From: Pyropia haitanensis
Lineage: Eukaryota > Rhodophyta > Bangiophyceae > Bangiales > Bangiaceae
DNA length: 64,000 bases
Direction: 5' to 3'
NCBI GenBank assembly: GCA_008729055.1
Contig: SDUX01000008.1
Coordinates: 5,543,756 to 5,607,755, forward strand
The first letter of the stretch is position 1; every line of letters starts with the position of its first letter. Below are positions 11,398 to 22,637 of this stretch, one piece after another. Both the position numbers and the translations under genes were made by a program. The notes under the pieces are model-generated. The model did not search any database. It was not told the DNA's origin and saw nothing but the letters and a program-made list of their open reading frames with translations.

Positions 11398-12681
11398 CTA
11401 GTTGTACACCATGTAGCTGGGGGTGGCTGAGAACTTGGCATAGCCCTTGACGACCTTGTTGATCGCGTCCAAAAAGTCCTTCTCGGTCACCGTCTTGCGA
11501 CGGGAGCGGATGCTGAACATGCCCGCCTCCGTACACACCGACCGGATGTCCGCGCCCGTCGTGTTGGGGCACAACCGGGCCAGCAGCTCCCAGCGAATGT
11601 CCCGTTCGCAGTTGATGCTCCGCCCGTGAATCCGGAAAATGTGCGTCCGACCGTCCAAGTCGGGGAGCCCAAACTCAATCTTGCGGTCCAGCCGCCCCGG
11701 CCGCATCAGCGCCGGGTCCAGCGTGTCGGGCCTGTTGGTGGCCATCAACACCTTAATGTTACCCCGCGCATCAAAGCCGTCGAGCTGGTTGACAATCTCG
11801 AGCATCGTCCGCTGCACCTCGTTGTCCCCGCCGGCACCATCGTCAAAGCGGGCGCCGCCAATGGCGTCGACCTCGTCAAAGAAGACGATGCACGCCTTCT
11901 TCGTGCGCGCCAGCTGGAACAACTCCCGCACCATCCGCGCGCCCTCCCCCGTATACTTTTGCACCAGCTCCGACCCAATGACGCGGATAAAAGTGGCGTC
12001 GGTCCGGTTGGCCACCGCCCGCGCCAGCAGCGTCTTGCCCGTTCCGGGCGGGCCATACAGCAACACACCCTTGGGCGGGTCAATGCCCAGCGACACAAAC
12101 TTGTCGGGGTGCAGCAGCGGCAGCTCCACCACCTCCCGGATCTGCTCAATGGACTCCTTGGCACCCCCCACGTCGGCGTATGTCACGTCCGGTTTCTCCT
12201 CGACCGTCATCATGGTTACGGACGCGTCAATCTTGGGCGGCAGCGGGATCTGGATCTGGTACTTGTTGCGGTCCACCCCCACCCGCATGCCCTCCTCCAC
12301 GTCGGTCGGCGCGACGCGTTCGCCGAGGCCGACGACAAATTTGGCAATCTGCTTCACGTTGATGACGTACTGCGCGTCGTCCGTGTTGGGATTGATAATC
12401 TTGGTGCAGCGCGCCACCTGCAGCGGCTGCTCCTCCTGCATCGTCTGCTTGTCCGCCACAAGATCCCACTGGGACGGCGGCGCCAGGCCCGTGTCCGACT
12501 CCTTGATGCCACAGAGCGCATCCACGGCCTTGGCCTTCTCCTCAATCTCTTCCTCCAGCTTCTTGATCGACGACGCGTACGGGCCGAGGCCGTACGTCTT
12601 TAGCAGAGCAATATCCCCGGCATCGAGGGTGCGGATGGGCGCCGCGTCCCCACCATCCTCCTTCTTCTCTGCGTCGCCCAT
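11398..12681 (-). CDS. RPT1: 26S proteasome regulatory ATPase subunit Rpt1 (PSMC2)
   Basis: A 427-residue, full-length AAA+ subunit of the 19S regulatory particle, which unfolds ubiquitinated substrates and opens the 20S gate. The order is as in the family: N-terminal coiled coil (about 38-55), OB domain, then the AAA module with Walker A GPPGTGKT (about residue 209), Walker [11 protein letters not shown], and the second region of homology ending [15 protein letters not shown]. Rpt1-specific features include the sequence around [18 protein letters not shown] and the C-terminus ending ATPSYMVYN, which resembles the human and yeast Rpt1 ends. The ATG at 12681 gives the expected N-terminal length. 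It is intronless, shares an upstream region with the divergent kinase gene, and is unaffected by homopolymer breaks. Confidence 0.97.
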   Translation of the reverse strand: MGDAEKKEDGGDAAPIRTLDAGDIALLKTYGLGPYASSIKKLEEEIEEKAKAVDALCGIKESDTGLAPPSQWDLVADKQTMQEEQPLQVARCTKIINPNTDDAQYVINVKQIAKFVVGLGERVAPTDVEEGMRVGVDRNKYQIQIPLPPKIDASVTMMTVEEKPDVTYADVGGAKESIEQIREVVELPLLHPDKFVSLGIDPPKGVLLYGPPGTGKTLLARAVANRTDATFIRVIGSELVQKYTGEGARMVRELFQLARTKKACIVFFDEVDAIGGARFDDGAGGDNEVQRTMLEIVNQLDGFDARGNIKVLMATNRPDTLDPALMRPGRLDRKIEFGLPDLDGRTHIFRIHGRSINCERDIRWELLARLCPNTTGADIRSVCTEAGMFSIRSRRKTVTEKDFLDAINKVVKGYAKFSATPSYMVYN

Positions 12682-13603
12682 AGCGCCAGCAAGAACAGAG
12701 GGCCTCAGACCAGGATGCAGCGGCGAGACGGGGCTGGGTGGGTGCAAACGCCCGCCGACAGCAGGGTGGGATGCAGGTCCAGCATGCACACGGGCGGCAA
12801 CTCCGCTGTAGCTCGCCCGCTGCCACAGCAAACACAGTGAGACAGAGTGGCTTGAAGTGACAGCACTCGCGCAGTGAGCAGCAGGGTGAAAAAAAAAAAA
12901 GGCACCAACACAAGTAGCCCCAGAGTGCGCCCATGCCAGAGCAAACAACTACTGAGCAGCTGACAATGGATCGCTATTCGTTGAGGTATTTGTTATACTT
13001 GTTCGTGAGCTCTCTATCTGGAAATACATTTCATATCTTGTGCGTGTTTTTTTTTGTTTTACTCACCGTAAACCGCCTTACATTGGCGTGGGCTACTCCG
13101 CACGGCATGCCTCCTCTCCAGACCGCCTGCTGTCTCCGACACCGGACGCCACCAACACCCTTCGTCCTCGGGCCCGACGCCGCGCCTCCTCGGCAGCTCG
13201 CTTCACCTGCCGCCGAGGCGCGGCGGCGGGGCGGGGTGCCACGCTCCCGCCTGCACGCCTCTCGTTTGAGCACCGTCATCCCCGTCACATTCTCCCCGCG
13301 GTGCGGTGCGGCCCGCGCGGGGTGACCACATCTGGACCGCTTGCGGGCGCGTCGTCGCCAGCCACGGGGCGTTGTCGCCAGCCGGCGTTCCCCGCTCGCC
13401 GCTTCCCCTGGGTGGTTTTGCCGCATTTGGCCGGTCGTCCCCGCCGCGCTGTGTTTGTTGGTGCCCGTGCTGCCACCCCCTGGCGGCCACGTCGTCGGCG
13501 TCCTTGTCTCCGACGACGACGCACGCGGCCCGCTCCTCCCCCGCTCTCCCCCCCCGCCACCTGGCCCAGCCCCCCCCCACCGACCCAGGTCCCGCGACAG
13601 CGG
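12682..13603. promoter_or_regulatory. Divergent intergenic region between RPT1 and the CaMKK-like gene
   Basis: About 0.9 kb separates the two divergent starts and must carry both promoters. It contains an A11 run (12890-12900) and a T-rich patch (13040-13065). No TATA box is evident and no other gene was seen. Confidence 0.5.
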
Positions 13604-13908
13604 ATGGACAGGCGGGCACGGCGGCGCACTGGCACGGGAAGCAGTGGCGGCGCGGCTGGTGGTCGGTCGACAGCGGTGGCGGGCGCCTCCTTCCGGGGCG
13701 TGGTCGTTCCACACAGGGGCGGCGGCGGCGGCGAACGGATGGGGGGCGGCGGCGAAGGCCGTCGCGCTCCCGCCACATCCGGGGGGGGGGGGGTGCCAAC
13801 GGCCCCGACGGCCGCCGGCTGGGCGCGGCGGGGGCCACCGGTGGTGGCGGCGGCGGCCGCCGCGGCGGTGGTGGTGGCGGTTTTGGTGGTGGTGGTGGTG
13901 GTGGTGGT

Positions 13909-13974
<66 letters not shown>

Positions 13975-15933
13975 GGCGGGGCTGGCCGGACAGCCGCGGC
14001 GCTCAAGCTGCCGCCCGTCAAGCCCGCCAGCCGCAACCACTCCTTCCTCGAGTGCGTCGTTGCGTTGCTGCGGGGCTCCCGCGCGCTCCGCCGGCGCACC
14101 TTTCTCCGCGTCTCGGAGACGTGGCTGTGGCTGTCCCCCGACCTCGACGCGCTCTCCTGGCGCGCCGGCGGCGCGGCCGACGCGGCGACGGCGCGGCCCA
14201 GCGCCGGCGCCGGCGCCGGCGCCGCCGACGCGGCGGGCGTCATCCCGCTGGCGCGGGTGCGGCGGCTAAAGGGCACCGACCGGGAGGTGGTGCTGACCAG
14301 CCTGGACGGCTCGCGCGTCGACTTCATCCTCCCCTCGTGCGAGGTTGCCGACATTTGGCTGTCGGGCCTGGCGTGCCTGGTGCCGCTGGGCGCGGCGGTC
14401 AAGTCGCGGTACCGCGCGCTGCAGACGCGCGACCGGTACGACCCGCTCGCCGACCACTGGGCGGGCACGCCCCTGTCGGCGGCCAAGCGCGTCGCGGACT
14501 ATGTGCTGCTTGGCACCATTGGACGGGGGACGTACGGGAAGGTGAAGATTGCGCTGTGCGCGGCGGACCGCCACTTTTACGCCGTCAAGATCCTGTCCAA
14601 GCGGTCCCTGCGGAACGGCTACATGACGCGCAAGCTGGAGCGCAAGGCGCGGGGGGTGGGGGAGCCGTCCCGCTCATCGTTTCCGCTCGGTGCCGACGCC
14701 GCCGACTCGGCCGGGAGTGACGGCCGGGAGGGACGGCAACGAGACCTTTCCGCCCTTGCAGACGCGGACGTCAGGTGGACTGGCGGCGGCGGCGGTGGGG
14801 GGGGGAGTCTGTCGAGCAAATCGGAAGAGCTGGTCAGTGACCTCATCCCCGAGATTGCCATCATGCGCCCGCTCCGTCACCCCAACGTCGTCGAGTTCAA
14901 GGCCGTCTTCAACGACGAGAGCACCGACCGGGTGTACATTGTCGTTGAGTACGTGCCTCGCGGGTCTATCATGTCGTCGGCGCGCCTGCAAGGCACGCCA
15001 CCGATCTCCGAGGCGCGCGCGCGGGAGGTGATGCAGGACGTACTCAAGGGCCTCGCGTACCTCCACGGCCAGGGGGTCATCCACCGGGACATCAAGCCGG
15101 ACAACCTCCTCCACTGTGCGGACGGGACCGTGAAGATTAGCGACTTTGGCGCCGCGTGCCTCGTGCGGCCCGCGGCCGCCGCGGCGGCGGCGGCCGCCAC
15201 CCCACGGGCCAGCGTGGACGCACGCTCCAACGGGAGTGGTGGCGACAAGGCGGCGGCACCACCGCCTGGTGGGCCCACTGCTGGGGCGGGGTTGGTGGCC
15301 GCGGCGGCGCCGGCGGGGGCGGGTGCCACGACGGTGGCGGCGCCCGCGCCCGTCGACGGCGGCGCCGCCAGGGGGGACCTGGTCGGCGGCAGCGGCAGTT
15401 TCCGCATGTGTATGCCAGCAATCCTCTCCTCCGCCCCCTCCTCGTTGTCGCCCCACGTAGCGGCCGTGCCCAGCGGCCACCGCGCCGCCGCCGCCGCCGC
15501 CGCACCGGCGCGCGAGATGGTCGGGACGCCCGCCTTCACCGCCCCCGAGCTGAGCCTCTTTCGCGGCGCCGCGCCCCGCGAGGCACCCGACCCGTTTGCC
15601 GCGGACATGTGGAGCGTCGGCGCGACGCTCTTTTACCTCGTCTATGGGCGGGCGCCCTTTCTTGCCTCCTCCGTCCTCGACATGTACGCGGCGGTGCGGT
15701 CGCAGGAGCTGGTCCTGCCGGACTCCCCAGCGACGTCGCCTGCCCTCGGCGCCTTTCTCCGGCGGCTCATGGACAAGGACCCGGCGACGCGGTTGACGCT
15801 CCCCGAGGCGCTGGCATCGCCGTGGCTTGCCGAGGCGGCGTCGGCCTCGGCGGCGCCAGCGACCGCGCCGGCGGCGGCGCCCCCACTAGCGGCGCGCGCG
15901 CGGACACTCGGCCGGTCAGACCCCCACCGATGA
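13604..15933 (+). CDS. CaMKK-like Ser/Thr kinase with PH-like N-terminal domain (one apparent frame break)
   Basis: The kinase domain (14494-15840) resembles Ca2+/calmodulin-dependent kinase kinases and other upstream kinases of AMPK/SnRK1. It has a Gly-rich loop GRGTYGK, catalytic Lys at 14587, HRDIKPDN (Asp 15088), DFG (15142) and GTPAFTAPE. A loop between beta3 and alphaC sits where CaMKKs carry their Pro/Arg-rich insert. About 105 extra Ala/Gly-rich residues lie between DFG and GTPAF. Before the kinase, 14020-14390 looks like a PH domain (RRTFLRVSETWLWLS and a final helix with a conserved-type Trp). The kinase frame contains no upstream ATG. The ATG at 13604 joins it if one G is missing from the G13 run at 13781-13793. 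An upstream intron is the alternative, so the N-terminus is uncertain. Confidence 0.8.
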
Positions 15934-16354
15934 CGGCCCGACTCGCGGCCACCCCGTTGCCGCCTCCTCTTATCCACTCCCACCCCCCCCCCACGTGCTG
16001 GAAGTTCTTTCCGTCGTGCCCTTTCTTCTCTTTTGCCCTTCTCCCCCTGGGTTGCCGCCTGGTCGTGCTTCCTCTCCAGAAGGGCGGGGCTTGGCGGGGT
16101 CTGAGCTGCAGCGCGGGGCTTGGCTCGGTCCATGGAGCGACGACGGCTTGGCGTTGTACAGCGCTTCCCCCCCCACCCACCCCCGTTCCCCATCCCCTTG
16201 TGAATCCGTGAAGCGCCCGTCTGCTGCCAGACGGGCAAGTGCGTCGTCGTCGCAAGCATCTGACAAAATCACGAAAAAAACAAATAAAAAAGGGGTTATG
16301 GCAACGCAAAACATACACGGGAAGGGGAAGAAGAACAGCAGGGATTGCCTAGTC
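15934..16354. other. Convergent 3' intergenic region
   Basis: It separates the stop codons of the kinase (+) and the membrane protein (-). A short A-rich patch at 16266-16295 contains AATAAA, a possible polyadenylation signal on the + strand. No gene was seen. Confidence 0.5.
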
Positions 16355-18177
16355 TCACTGCTCGTGCGTGCTACTTGTGCCGACGGTCAAGTTGTCAAGC
16401 AGCGCATTCGACGCCGACACCGTCGAGGACGAGGACGACAGCAGCGGCCCCTTCCGCTTGGCCGGCAGCAGCATCGTGCAGCGGACGTAGAGGGTGAAGA
16501 GGAAGATGGCGGCGTACAGCACGTACGCGCGCAGGTCCATGACGGGGTCCTCGTTGAGTACCGCCCGCGCGTAGACGTGGAGGAAATAGTGAGTACCCAC
16601 AATGAACATGGAGAGGAACTGGGCCACCTCCCGGCCGTCCCGGCGGGTCAGTGCGGAGAGGAAGTGGAGGCCCAGGTGGAGGAGGTAAAACAGGCCGTGG
16701 AGGACCACAAACGTGCCTTCCAGTGACTCGTTCCGGTGGTGAAACACCAGCAGTACGTCCGCGCCCGAGAGGTAGCTCATGAAGAGGCACAGCAGTGAGA
16801 GGACACCAAAGTAGAGGTTGCTCAACACCAAATAGTGGGAGATGGTCATCGTCTTGAGGTGCGAGTTGAGCTTCATCGCCGCCGACACAAACAGCACCAT
16901 CGGGAAGAGGATGATGATGTAAAAGAGGATGCCGCCGTAAAAAGGCGACGACCGAACCAGCGGCAGGTACGTCTGCACCCGCTCCTTCACCTCGTCCACG
17001 ACGCGGGCGTTGAGCTCCGAGGCCTCCTCAAAGCCCTCAAACAGCGGGCCAAGCGCGTGGGTGGTCTTGATGAGCGTTCCCCGAATCAAGGGGGGCAGCT
17101 GCTGTGCCTGCATCTCCACCCAGTTGGTCATGCCGCGGTCCTTGAACTGGACCACCAGCTTCACGTACTGCTCCGTCAACTCCTGCGCGGCGAGAACAAT
17201 GCAGGGCGGCATTGCAAGGCGGGATCGAGAGCACAGCAAGCGTCCCAACCACAGGAATCCAGCCAACAGGGTAGAGCACACCACAAGAGTGAAAGTGAGA
17301 CAACGGTTCGTAAAGGAACCAGCACATTCCACACGGGACGCAGCCCACACAACCAATGAGCTGCAGATGCACACAACCCACCTGCCCACCCAGTCCAAGC
17401 GAGCGCGGTGCGGTGCGAAACCATCCCCCCACGTACCGTGATGTTGTGCTCGAGCTGCTGCGCCATCTGCCCATTCTCCAGCGCCACCTCCTTGAGCTGC
17501 CCCAGCCGCTTGTGGTATTGAGGCAGCTCCTTGCGCAGCGCCTCGAGCTTTTGGCTCTCGTCCGCCCGCAGCTTGGCCGTAAAGTTCACCTGGTACGCCG
17601 CGCTGTCGCGACGCTCCTTCGCCACGTCCACGTCCTGCTTGGCCGCGTTCGCTTCGTACTTGTGCGTCTTGATGACGTGCGCCTTGGTGGCCAGCTCTGC
17701 CCGCAGCAGGTGCACCTTCTTGAGGATGTGTACCTTCTCCTCCAGCGCCGCCTGCTGCGCGTGGATGTTGGCGTTGGCCTTGCTCACCGACGCGTCCAGC
17801 TGGCTGATCTTGGCGTCCACGTCGCCCGCCGCGCCTTCGTCATCGCTGACCGGCCCGCCACCGTCGCCGTCATCCTCCGCAACGTCGCCCGCGTCGCCCG
17901 TGCCAGCGTCGTCGGCCCGGCCGGCAGCGGCGCCGTCGCCGCCATCCTCCCCATCCGCGGCGGCCGCACCGCCGTCAGAGGCCACGACCACCGCCGCCGC
18001 CGCAGCGTCGGACGCGGCGTCCGCGTCGGCCCCCCTCTCCGCGGCGGCCACCCCCGCCGGGGGCACCGCCAGCAGCACCACCGCGAGCGCGGCCAGCAGG
18101 GCCACCCCCGCCGCTACTACCAGCCCCCTCGGGGACCGGCGGGGGAGGCACCGGGGGCACGACCGGGGGGAGGCCAT
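16355..18177 (-). CDS. Coiled-coil multi-pass membrane protein (exons 18177-17437 and 17182-16355)
   Basis: A 522-residue protein with no family name I can assign. Exon 1 begins MASPRSCPRC, has a hydrophobic helix at about 18-42 (signal or anchor), an acidic Ala/Gly/Asp-rich region to about residue 125, then roughly 110 residues of coiled coil rich in Lys, Glu, Gln and Leu. Exon 2 continues with a short helical region and at least four hydrophobic segments (around YGGILFYIIILFPMVLFVSA, YLVLSNLYFGVLSLLCLFMS, VVLHGLFYLLHLGLHFL and LRAYVLYAAIFLFTLYV), ending in a Ser-rich tail. The intron 17183-17436 (254 nt) has GTACGT at its start and CGCAG at its end and keeps phase 0. The architecture suggests an organelle or endomembrane scaffold, but no function is inferred. 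Conserved-looking exon 2 argues it is real. Confidence 0.82.
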
Positions 18178-18643
18178 CGTCGTGGGGCGCGCGCCGGCGA
18201 AACAACAAGAGGGCGGGCCGCCCCCGCCCTCGTGCACAGCCGCGCACCCCCACCCCCCCACCCCCCTCCCCCCCACTTACCGGCGCCGCCAGGCGAAGAT
18301 GGCGGGCGGGTAGACCGACGTCACAAAAAAAGGAAAGGATAACGAAGATCCAACGACGGTGGTCGGCCGGTGTGTGAAACTCAGGGCGGGAACAGCAGAC
18401 GCCTTGCGGCAAGGGGTGTCGACTCGAGGGACACGGCACCGACGGCGACAGGCGAGGAGAGCGTGGGCAAGCGTGGGAGGTGGAAAGCGGCAAGGGCGGG
18501 GACGGGGGCGCGCGGAGGAGAAGCAGCGTCGACAGGCGCGTCGGGAGACAACCTGCAGAGTGGCCGACCGGGGCCCCACGCTACAAGGCGCGGTGGGGTG
18601 CGGCCAGCACCACGGGTGGGCCACGGGGTGCGTGTGGGGGGTA

Positions 18644-18728
18644 CCACACGACCAGGCCGGGATGGTGTGGGTGCCACACGACCAGGCCGGGATGGTGCGG
18701 GTGCCACACGACCAGGCCGAGGTGGGGA
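18644..18728. repeat. 30-bp tandem repeat, 2.8 copies
   Basis: Units start at 18644, 18674 and 18704 with the core CCACACGACCAGGCCGGGAT. The first two copies differ at one or two bases and the third is truncated and diverged. Confidence 0.9.
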
Positions 18729-19423
18729 ACGGGGGGTGGGTAGGGACCAAACAAAGGGACGAGGGACGCGTGACGGAAAGGGGAGGGAGGGGGGCGGTCC
18801 GTCGCCAGCCGACGGGCGCGTGCGGCGCGTATGGGGCGGCGGCGTGCTGAGACTGGCGCGTCGGCCGCCGCTGCGCCCGCCCGAATAGAGCGCCCCCCAC
18901 AGCCCCCTCTCGTCTCGCCCAATCGGTGCAGGGGGGCTGTCAGAGCGCAGCCGCCACCCTCATTGGGAGCAGCGTGTGGGCAGGCGCGTCGCTGTCAGCG
19001 TGACACGAGGGCTGTATGCAAGGGGGGTGGGGAGCGGTCGTCGTCGTCGACAGGGAATGCTCTCCGCCGTGGGCCCACCGTGCCCGCCCGCCTGCCCGCG
19101 CGCCGACGGCGGCGCCCGTCGTCCCCCCTTCCCGCCGACAGCGGCGCCCGTCGCGCCCTCTTCTCACCGACTCCGCGATGGCCGCCGTCGCCACCCGCCA
19201 CCTTCTCCCTCCGACCCCCCTCCCCGCCCTCCCTTCCTCACGTGCCTGTGGCCGCTGCCCCCGTCGATAGGGTCCGTGCCACAGCAGTGGGGATGTTGGG
19301 GGCGGGCATGGGGATGGGGGAGGGGGGGTGCCCGTCATCGCCATATGTTTTGTAGTGGTGACGGCGTGGTGGTGTCGCCGGCGGGGCGGGGTGGCGGCGT
19401 GTCCGCGGAAGCGGCGGAAGCGA

Positions 19424-19473
19424 TGCGGTAGCGGTAGCGGTAGCAATCGCGGTAGCGGTGGCGGTAGCGGTGG
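19424..19473. repeat. GCGGTA/GCGGTG short repeat
   Basis: Hexamer-like repetition of GCGGTA and GCGGTG. It is noncoding as far as can be seen. Confidence 0.75.
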
Positions 19474-19560
19474 CACGCTGTGGCTGTACTGACGGCGGTG
19501 CGGCGGCAGTGGGGATGGCGGTGGCGGCGGCGGGTAGCGATACAGTCTTCGAGTAGAGGC

Positions 19561-19653
19561 GGCGGCAGCGACAGTGTGTCGGGGCGGCGACGGCGGCAGC
19601 GACAGTGTGTCGGGGCGGCGACGGCGGCAGCGACAGTGTGTCGGGGCGGGGAC
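19561..19653. repeat. 31-bp tandem repeat, three copies
   Basis: Units start at 19561, 19592 and 19623 with the core GCAGCGACAGTGTGTCGGGG. The first two are identical and the third differs at one base. The 31-bp period is not a multiple of three, which argues against coding. Confidence 0.92.
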
Positions 19654-20283
19654 GGCGGCGGACGCGCAGCCGCAATAGCGGCTGTCGGCGGGGCGCCGCG
19701 GTCGGCGGCGCCACCGGCGACGACCTCTCCCGGTCGCGCACCAGGGGGACGCCGGTGGCGTCCGCGCGCCCAACTTGCCGGTCGCGCGCACGCGCCCGGC
19801 GGCGGGCGCTCGCCGCCCGAGGCGTGCCAACCCCCCCCCCCACCCGAGGCGCACGCACCCCTCGCCGCGCGCCGTTATCCATTCATACCCCCCGCGCGCT
19901 CGGAACGCCGCCCGCCGCGGCTGCCGCGCCCGCCGGGGGCGTGGCGAAGAAGGGAAAGGGAAGACGCGCCAGTGCCCGCGGCGCCGCCGCTCGGGACGTC
20001 GGCGGGCACAGCCGCCGACGCGTGGCGGGCGCAGGCGCGGGCGCCCGCTCCTTCCCTCGAGCCCCCCCCTTCCCATCTCCCCCCTTCCCCAGTCCACGAG
20101 CCTACACAGCGGCGGGCCGCAGCCGCCGCTGCGACTCCCATTTTCTTTTTCGGGCACGTAGTGGTCTTTGCGCCGCCGCCCCCCCAGCACCCAGCACCTC
20201 GCTCACCCCCCCCTTCCCCAATACCCAGGCCGCGACGTCAGACACACCCCCCGCCCCATCCGTCCCCAACCCAGCTCCCGCTT

Positions 20284-22637
20284 TCACGAAGTGCCCCGTC
20301 CCCGGCCGCGCCGCCCAGGCCGCCCCGCCCGCCGGGCGGCCCGCGCGGCGCGGTCGACGAGCTTGGCGCGTACCCACTCGGCCTGGAGCGCGGCGAGCGC
20401 GAGCCCCCGGTTGGACGGCGCCGCCGCCGCGGCGGCCGCGGCGCCCGCTGCCGCGGCGGTCGCGGCCGCAACTCTGGGGTCCATTGGCGGTGGCGGGGGA
20501 GGGGGGGGGGGCGGCGGGGGTTCTGTCGCCTCAGCCGCCACCGCCGCAGCAGGGGAGGGAGCGGTCGCACCCCCCGCATCAGCCGCCGCCGCAGCCGCCG
20601 CCGCCACAGCCGCCGCCGCCGCCGCGGCGGACTGCCGCGCCGCGGCGCCGCCGCGTCTCCGTGGCGCTGGCCGCGGAGGGGTGGGCGCAGTGGGCGCGGT
20701 GGGCGCGGCGGGCGCGGCGGGCGCGGCGGGCGCGGCGGGCACGGCGGGCACGGCGGGTGCGGCGGGTGCGGCGGGTGGCGACGGCGGCGGGTCGTCCCCG
20801 CCGTACGGGTCCTCCCCGCCGGGCAGCGGCAGGGGCGGCGCGCCATGCCAACCCGCCGCCGCTGGCGCCGCGCCCGCCGCGGCGGCGGCGGCTGGCGCCC
20901 CCCGCGGCAGACGTGACGCCGCAGCAGCCCCCCCTCTGCCACGGCTGGGCCGCCGCAGAGATGCCGCGGCGCCGCGCCCCGCAGCGGCACCTGCCGCGCC
21001 GCGGCCGCCGACACCACCACGGCCACGGCCGCCACCGCCGCCGCCACCGCCACTGTCGCCGCCGGCAGCACCGCCGGGGCCCGCTACCGGCGTCGGCCCG
21101 TGTGAGGCTGCCGCCTTGCCCCGCCCCCGCCCCCGCCCCCGCCCCCGCCCACTTCCCGCCGGTCGCGACAGCGCGGAACGGATGGCGAGCGCAGCCTCCA
21201 CCGCCGCCGCGGGGGTGGCGGGCCGGGCAGGCCGAGCAGACGCGTCTGCCAGGGGCGCACCCCCCTCCCCCACCGCGGGCGCAGGGGGGCTGTCGGTGCC
21301 CGCCGCCACGGCGGCAGCGGCGGCACTCCCCCGCGGCCGCCCCCGACCACGGCCACGGCCGCCGCCGTCGCCGCGGCCACCGCCGACGGCCCCCCCCCGA
21401 GACACCCCGGCAGCGGCGCCGCCACGAGCCAGCGACGGCGTCGGTGGCGGCGGCCCACCGCCGCGCCCTCCCGGCAGCGCCCCAGCGGGCACCCCACCGC
21501 CAAACGTCGCGGCCGCGGTGGCCGGGGAAACGCCAGCAGCCCACGTCGGGAGTGCAAGAGCGGCATGCGACGCCTCCCCCCCATTGGGCGCCGCCACCAC
21601 CGCTCCCGGAAGGCCCGGCGTCCCCGCCCCCGCGCCCGGTGGTAGTGGGGGTGGGACCCCCCACCAGCCCGCCATCCCCGGCGTCGGCGCGATGCGCGCG
21701 AGCTGCCGCCCGCCCCCCGTCCCCCCACCCGCGACGGGGTGGTACGCCGACGGCGGCGGGTGTGGTGGGTGCGGCGGGTGCGGCGGGTGCGGTGACGCCA
21801 GCGGCATCAGCGGCGGCTGCAGCGGCTGCAACGGCATCAGCGGCGGCGGTATCCGCGGCGGCGTGCCCGCCGCGGCGGCGGCGGCGGGCGTCGCGAGCGC
21901 CCCGGTCGACGCGACGTACGAGGCGGGCGCCCACCCCCAGCCGCTGCCCCCGCTCTCCGCCGTCGCGGGCGCGAGGGCGGGCGCCAAGTGGACGCGGCCG
22001 TCCCGCCGCAACGCCGCGGCTCCCCCCCCCCCCGCCGGGCCGCCGCCAGGGACGGCCCCGTCGCCGATGGCGGCGCGGCGGCTGCGCGCCCCCGCCCCCC
22101 CCCCGGCGGCAGCACCTCCCCCCGCGCCACCGCGGCGGCGCGGCGCGCCGCCTCCCGCGCCGCCACCGCCGCCTGCCGGCGGGCGCGGTCGGCGAGCTTG
22201 TCCGCCACCCACGCGGCCTGCGCGGCGGCCAGCTCCGCCTTGGCCGCCGCCACCGCCGCCGCGTCGGGGCTGCCGGCGGCGGCCGCGGCGGCCGCCGCGG
22301 CCGCGTCGACCGCGGCCGCCCCCTCCGCCGCACCACCCCCCGCCGTCGCCCCCGCCGCCGCCGCCGCCCCCGCCGCCGCCTGTGGCGGCGTCGTTGCGCC
22401 CGCCGCGGCGGGCGCGTCGTTGGTGGCGCCGCCACTCCGCGGCGGCGGCGGCGGCGCGCTCGCCCCTGCCGCCGCCGACCCCGTCGCGCCCCCGCCGCCG
22501 CCGCCGCCACCGCCGCTGCCACCCGGCGACAGCGACGCCTTGGCCCGCTTGGTCGGCGGCGCCGACGCGGTGGACGGCGACGGCGCGCCCACCGCCGCCG
22601 CCCGCGGCCGCCGCGCCGTCGCCGTCGACGACGGCAT
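20284..22637 (-). CDS. Low-complexity RG/AT-hook-rich protein (one apparent frame break)
   Basis: A predicted protein of about 784 residues with no recognised family. It starts MPSSTATARRPR at 22637 and has a possible nuclear signal PPTKRAKA. The composition is Ala/Gly/Pro rich with RG dipeptide repeats (21117-21150) and an AT-hook-like GRGRGRPRG (about 21325-21355), which suggest nucleic-acid binding. A short basic helix occurs twice: AAWVADKLADRARRQ (about 22195) and AEWVRAKLVDRAARA (about 20375), the second close to the C-terminus. The N-terminal frame passes into the C-terminal frame only if one base is added at the C12 run 22022-22033 (G12 on the coding strand). An intron could also explain the change. 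The low complexity makes this the least certain long gene. It diverges from PRP5/DDX46. Confidence 0.5.

Larger units (their letters stand above)
18178..20283. other. Intergenic region with short tandem repeats
   Basis: It lies upstream of the membrane-protein gene (-) and beyond the stop of the RG-rich gene (-). Beyond the repeats listed separately, it holds many G/C runs and no recognisable coding sequence on either strand. Confidence 0.5.

Noticed and set aside
11398..12681. Gene on the + strand opposite RPT1
   Set aside because: Long + strand frames (11626-12603 and 11639-12811) are mirror images of the RPT1 codons; RPT1 is unmistakable.
14641..14830. Possible intron between kinase beta3 and alphaC
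   Set aside because: The segment is in frame and lies where CaMKKs carry their own Pro/Arg-rich insert, so an intron is not needed, though not excluded.
18644..18728. CRISPR-like array
   Set aside because: Units are contiguous without unique spacers; it is a simple minisatellite in eukaryotic DNA.
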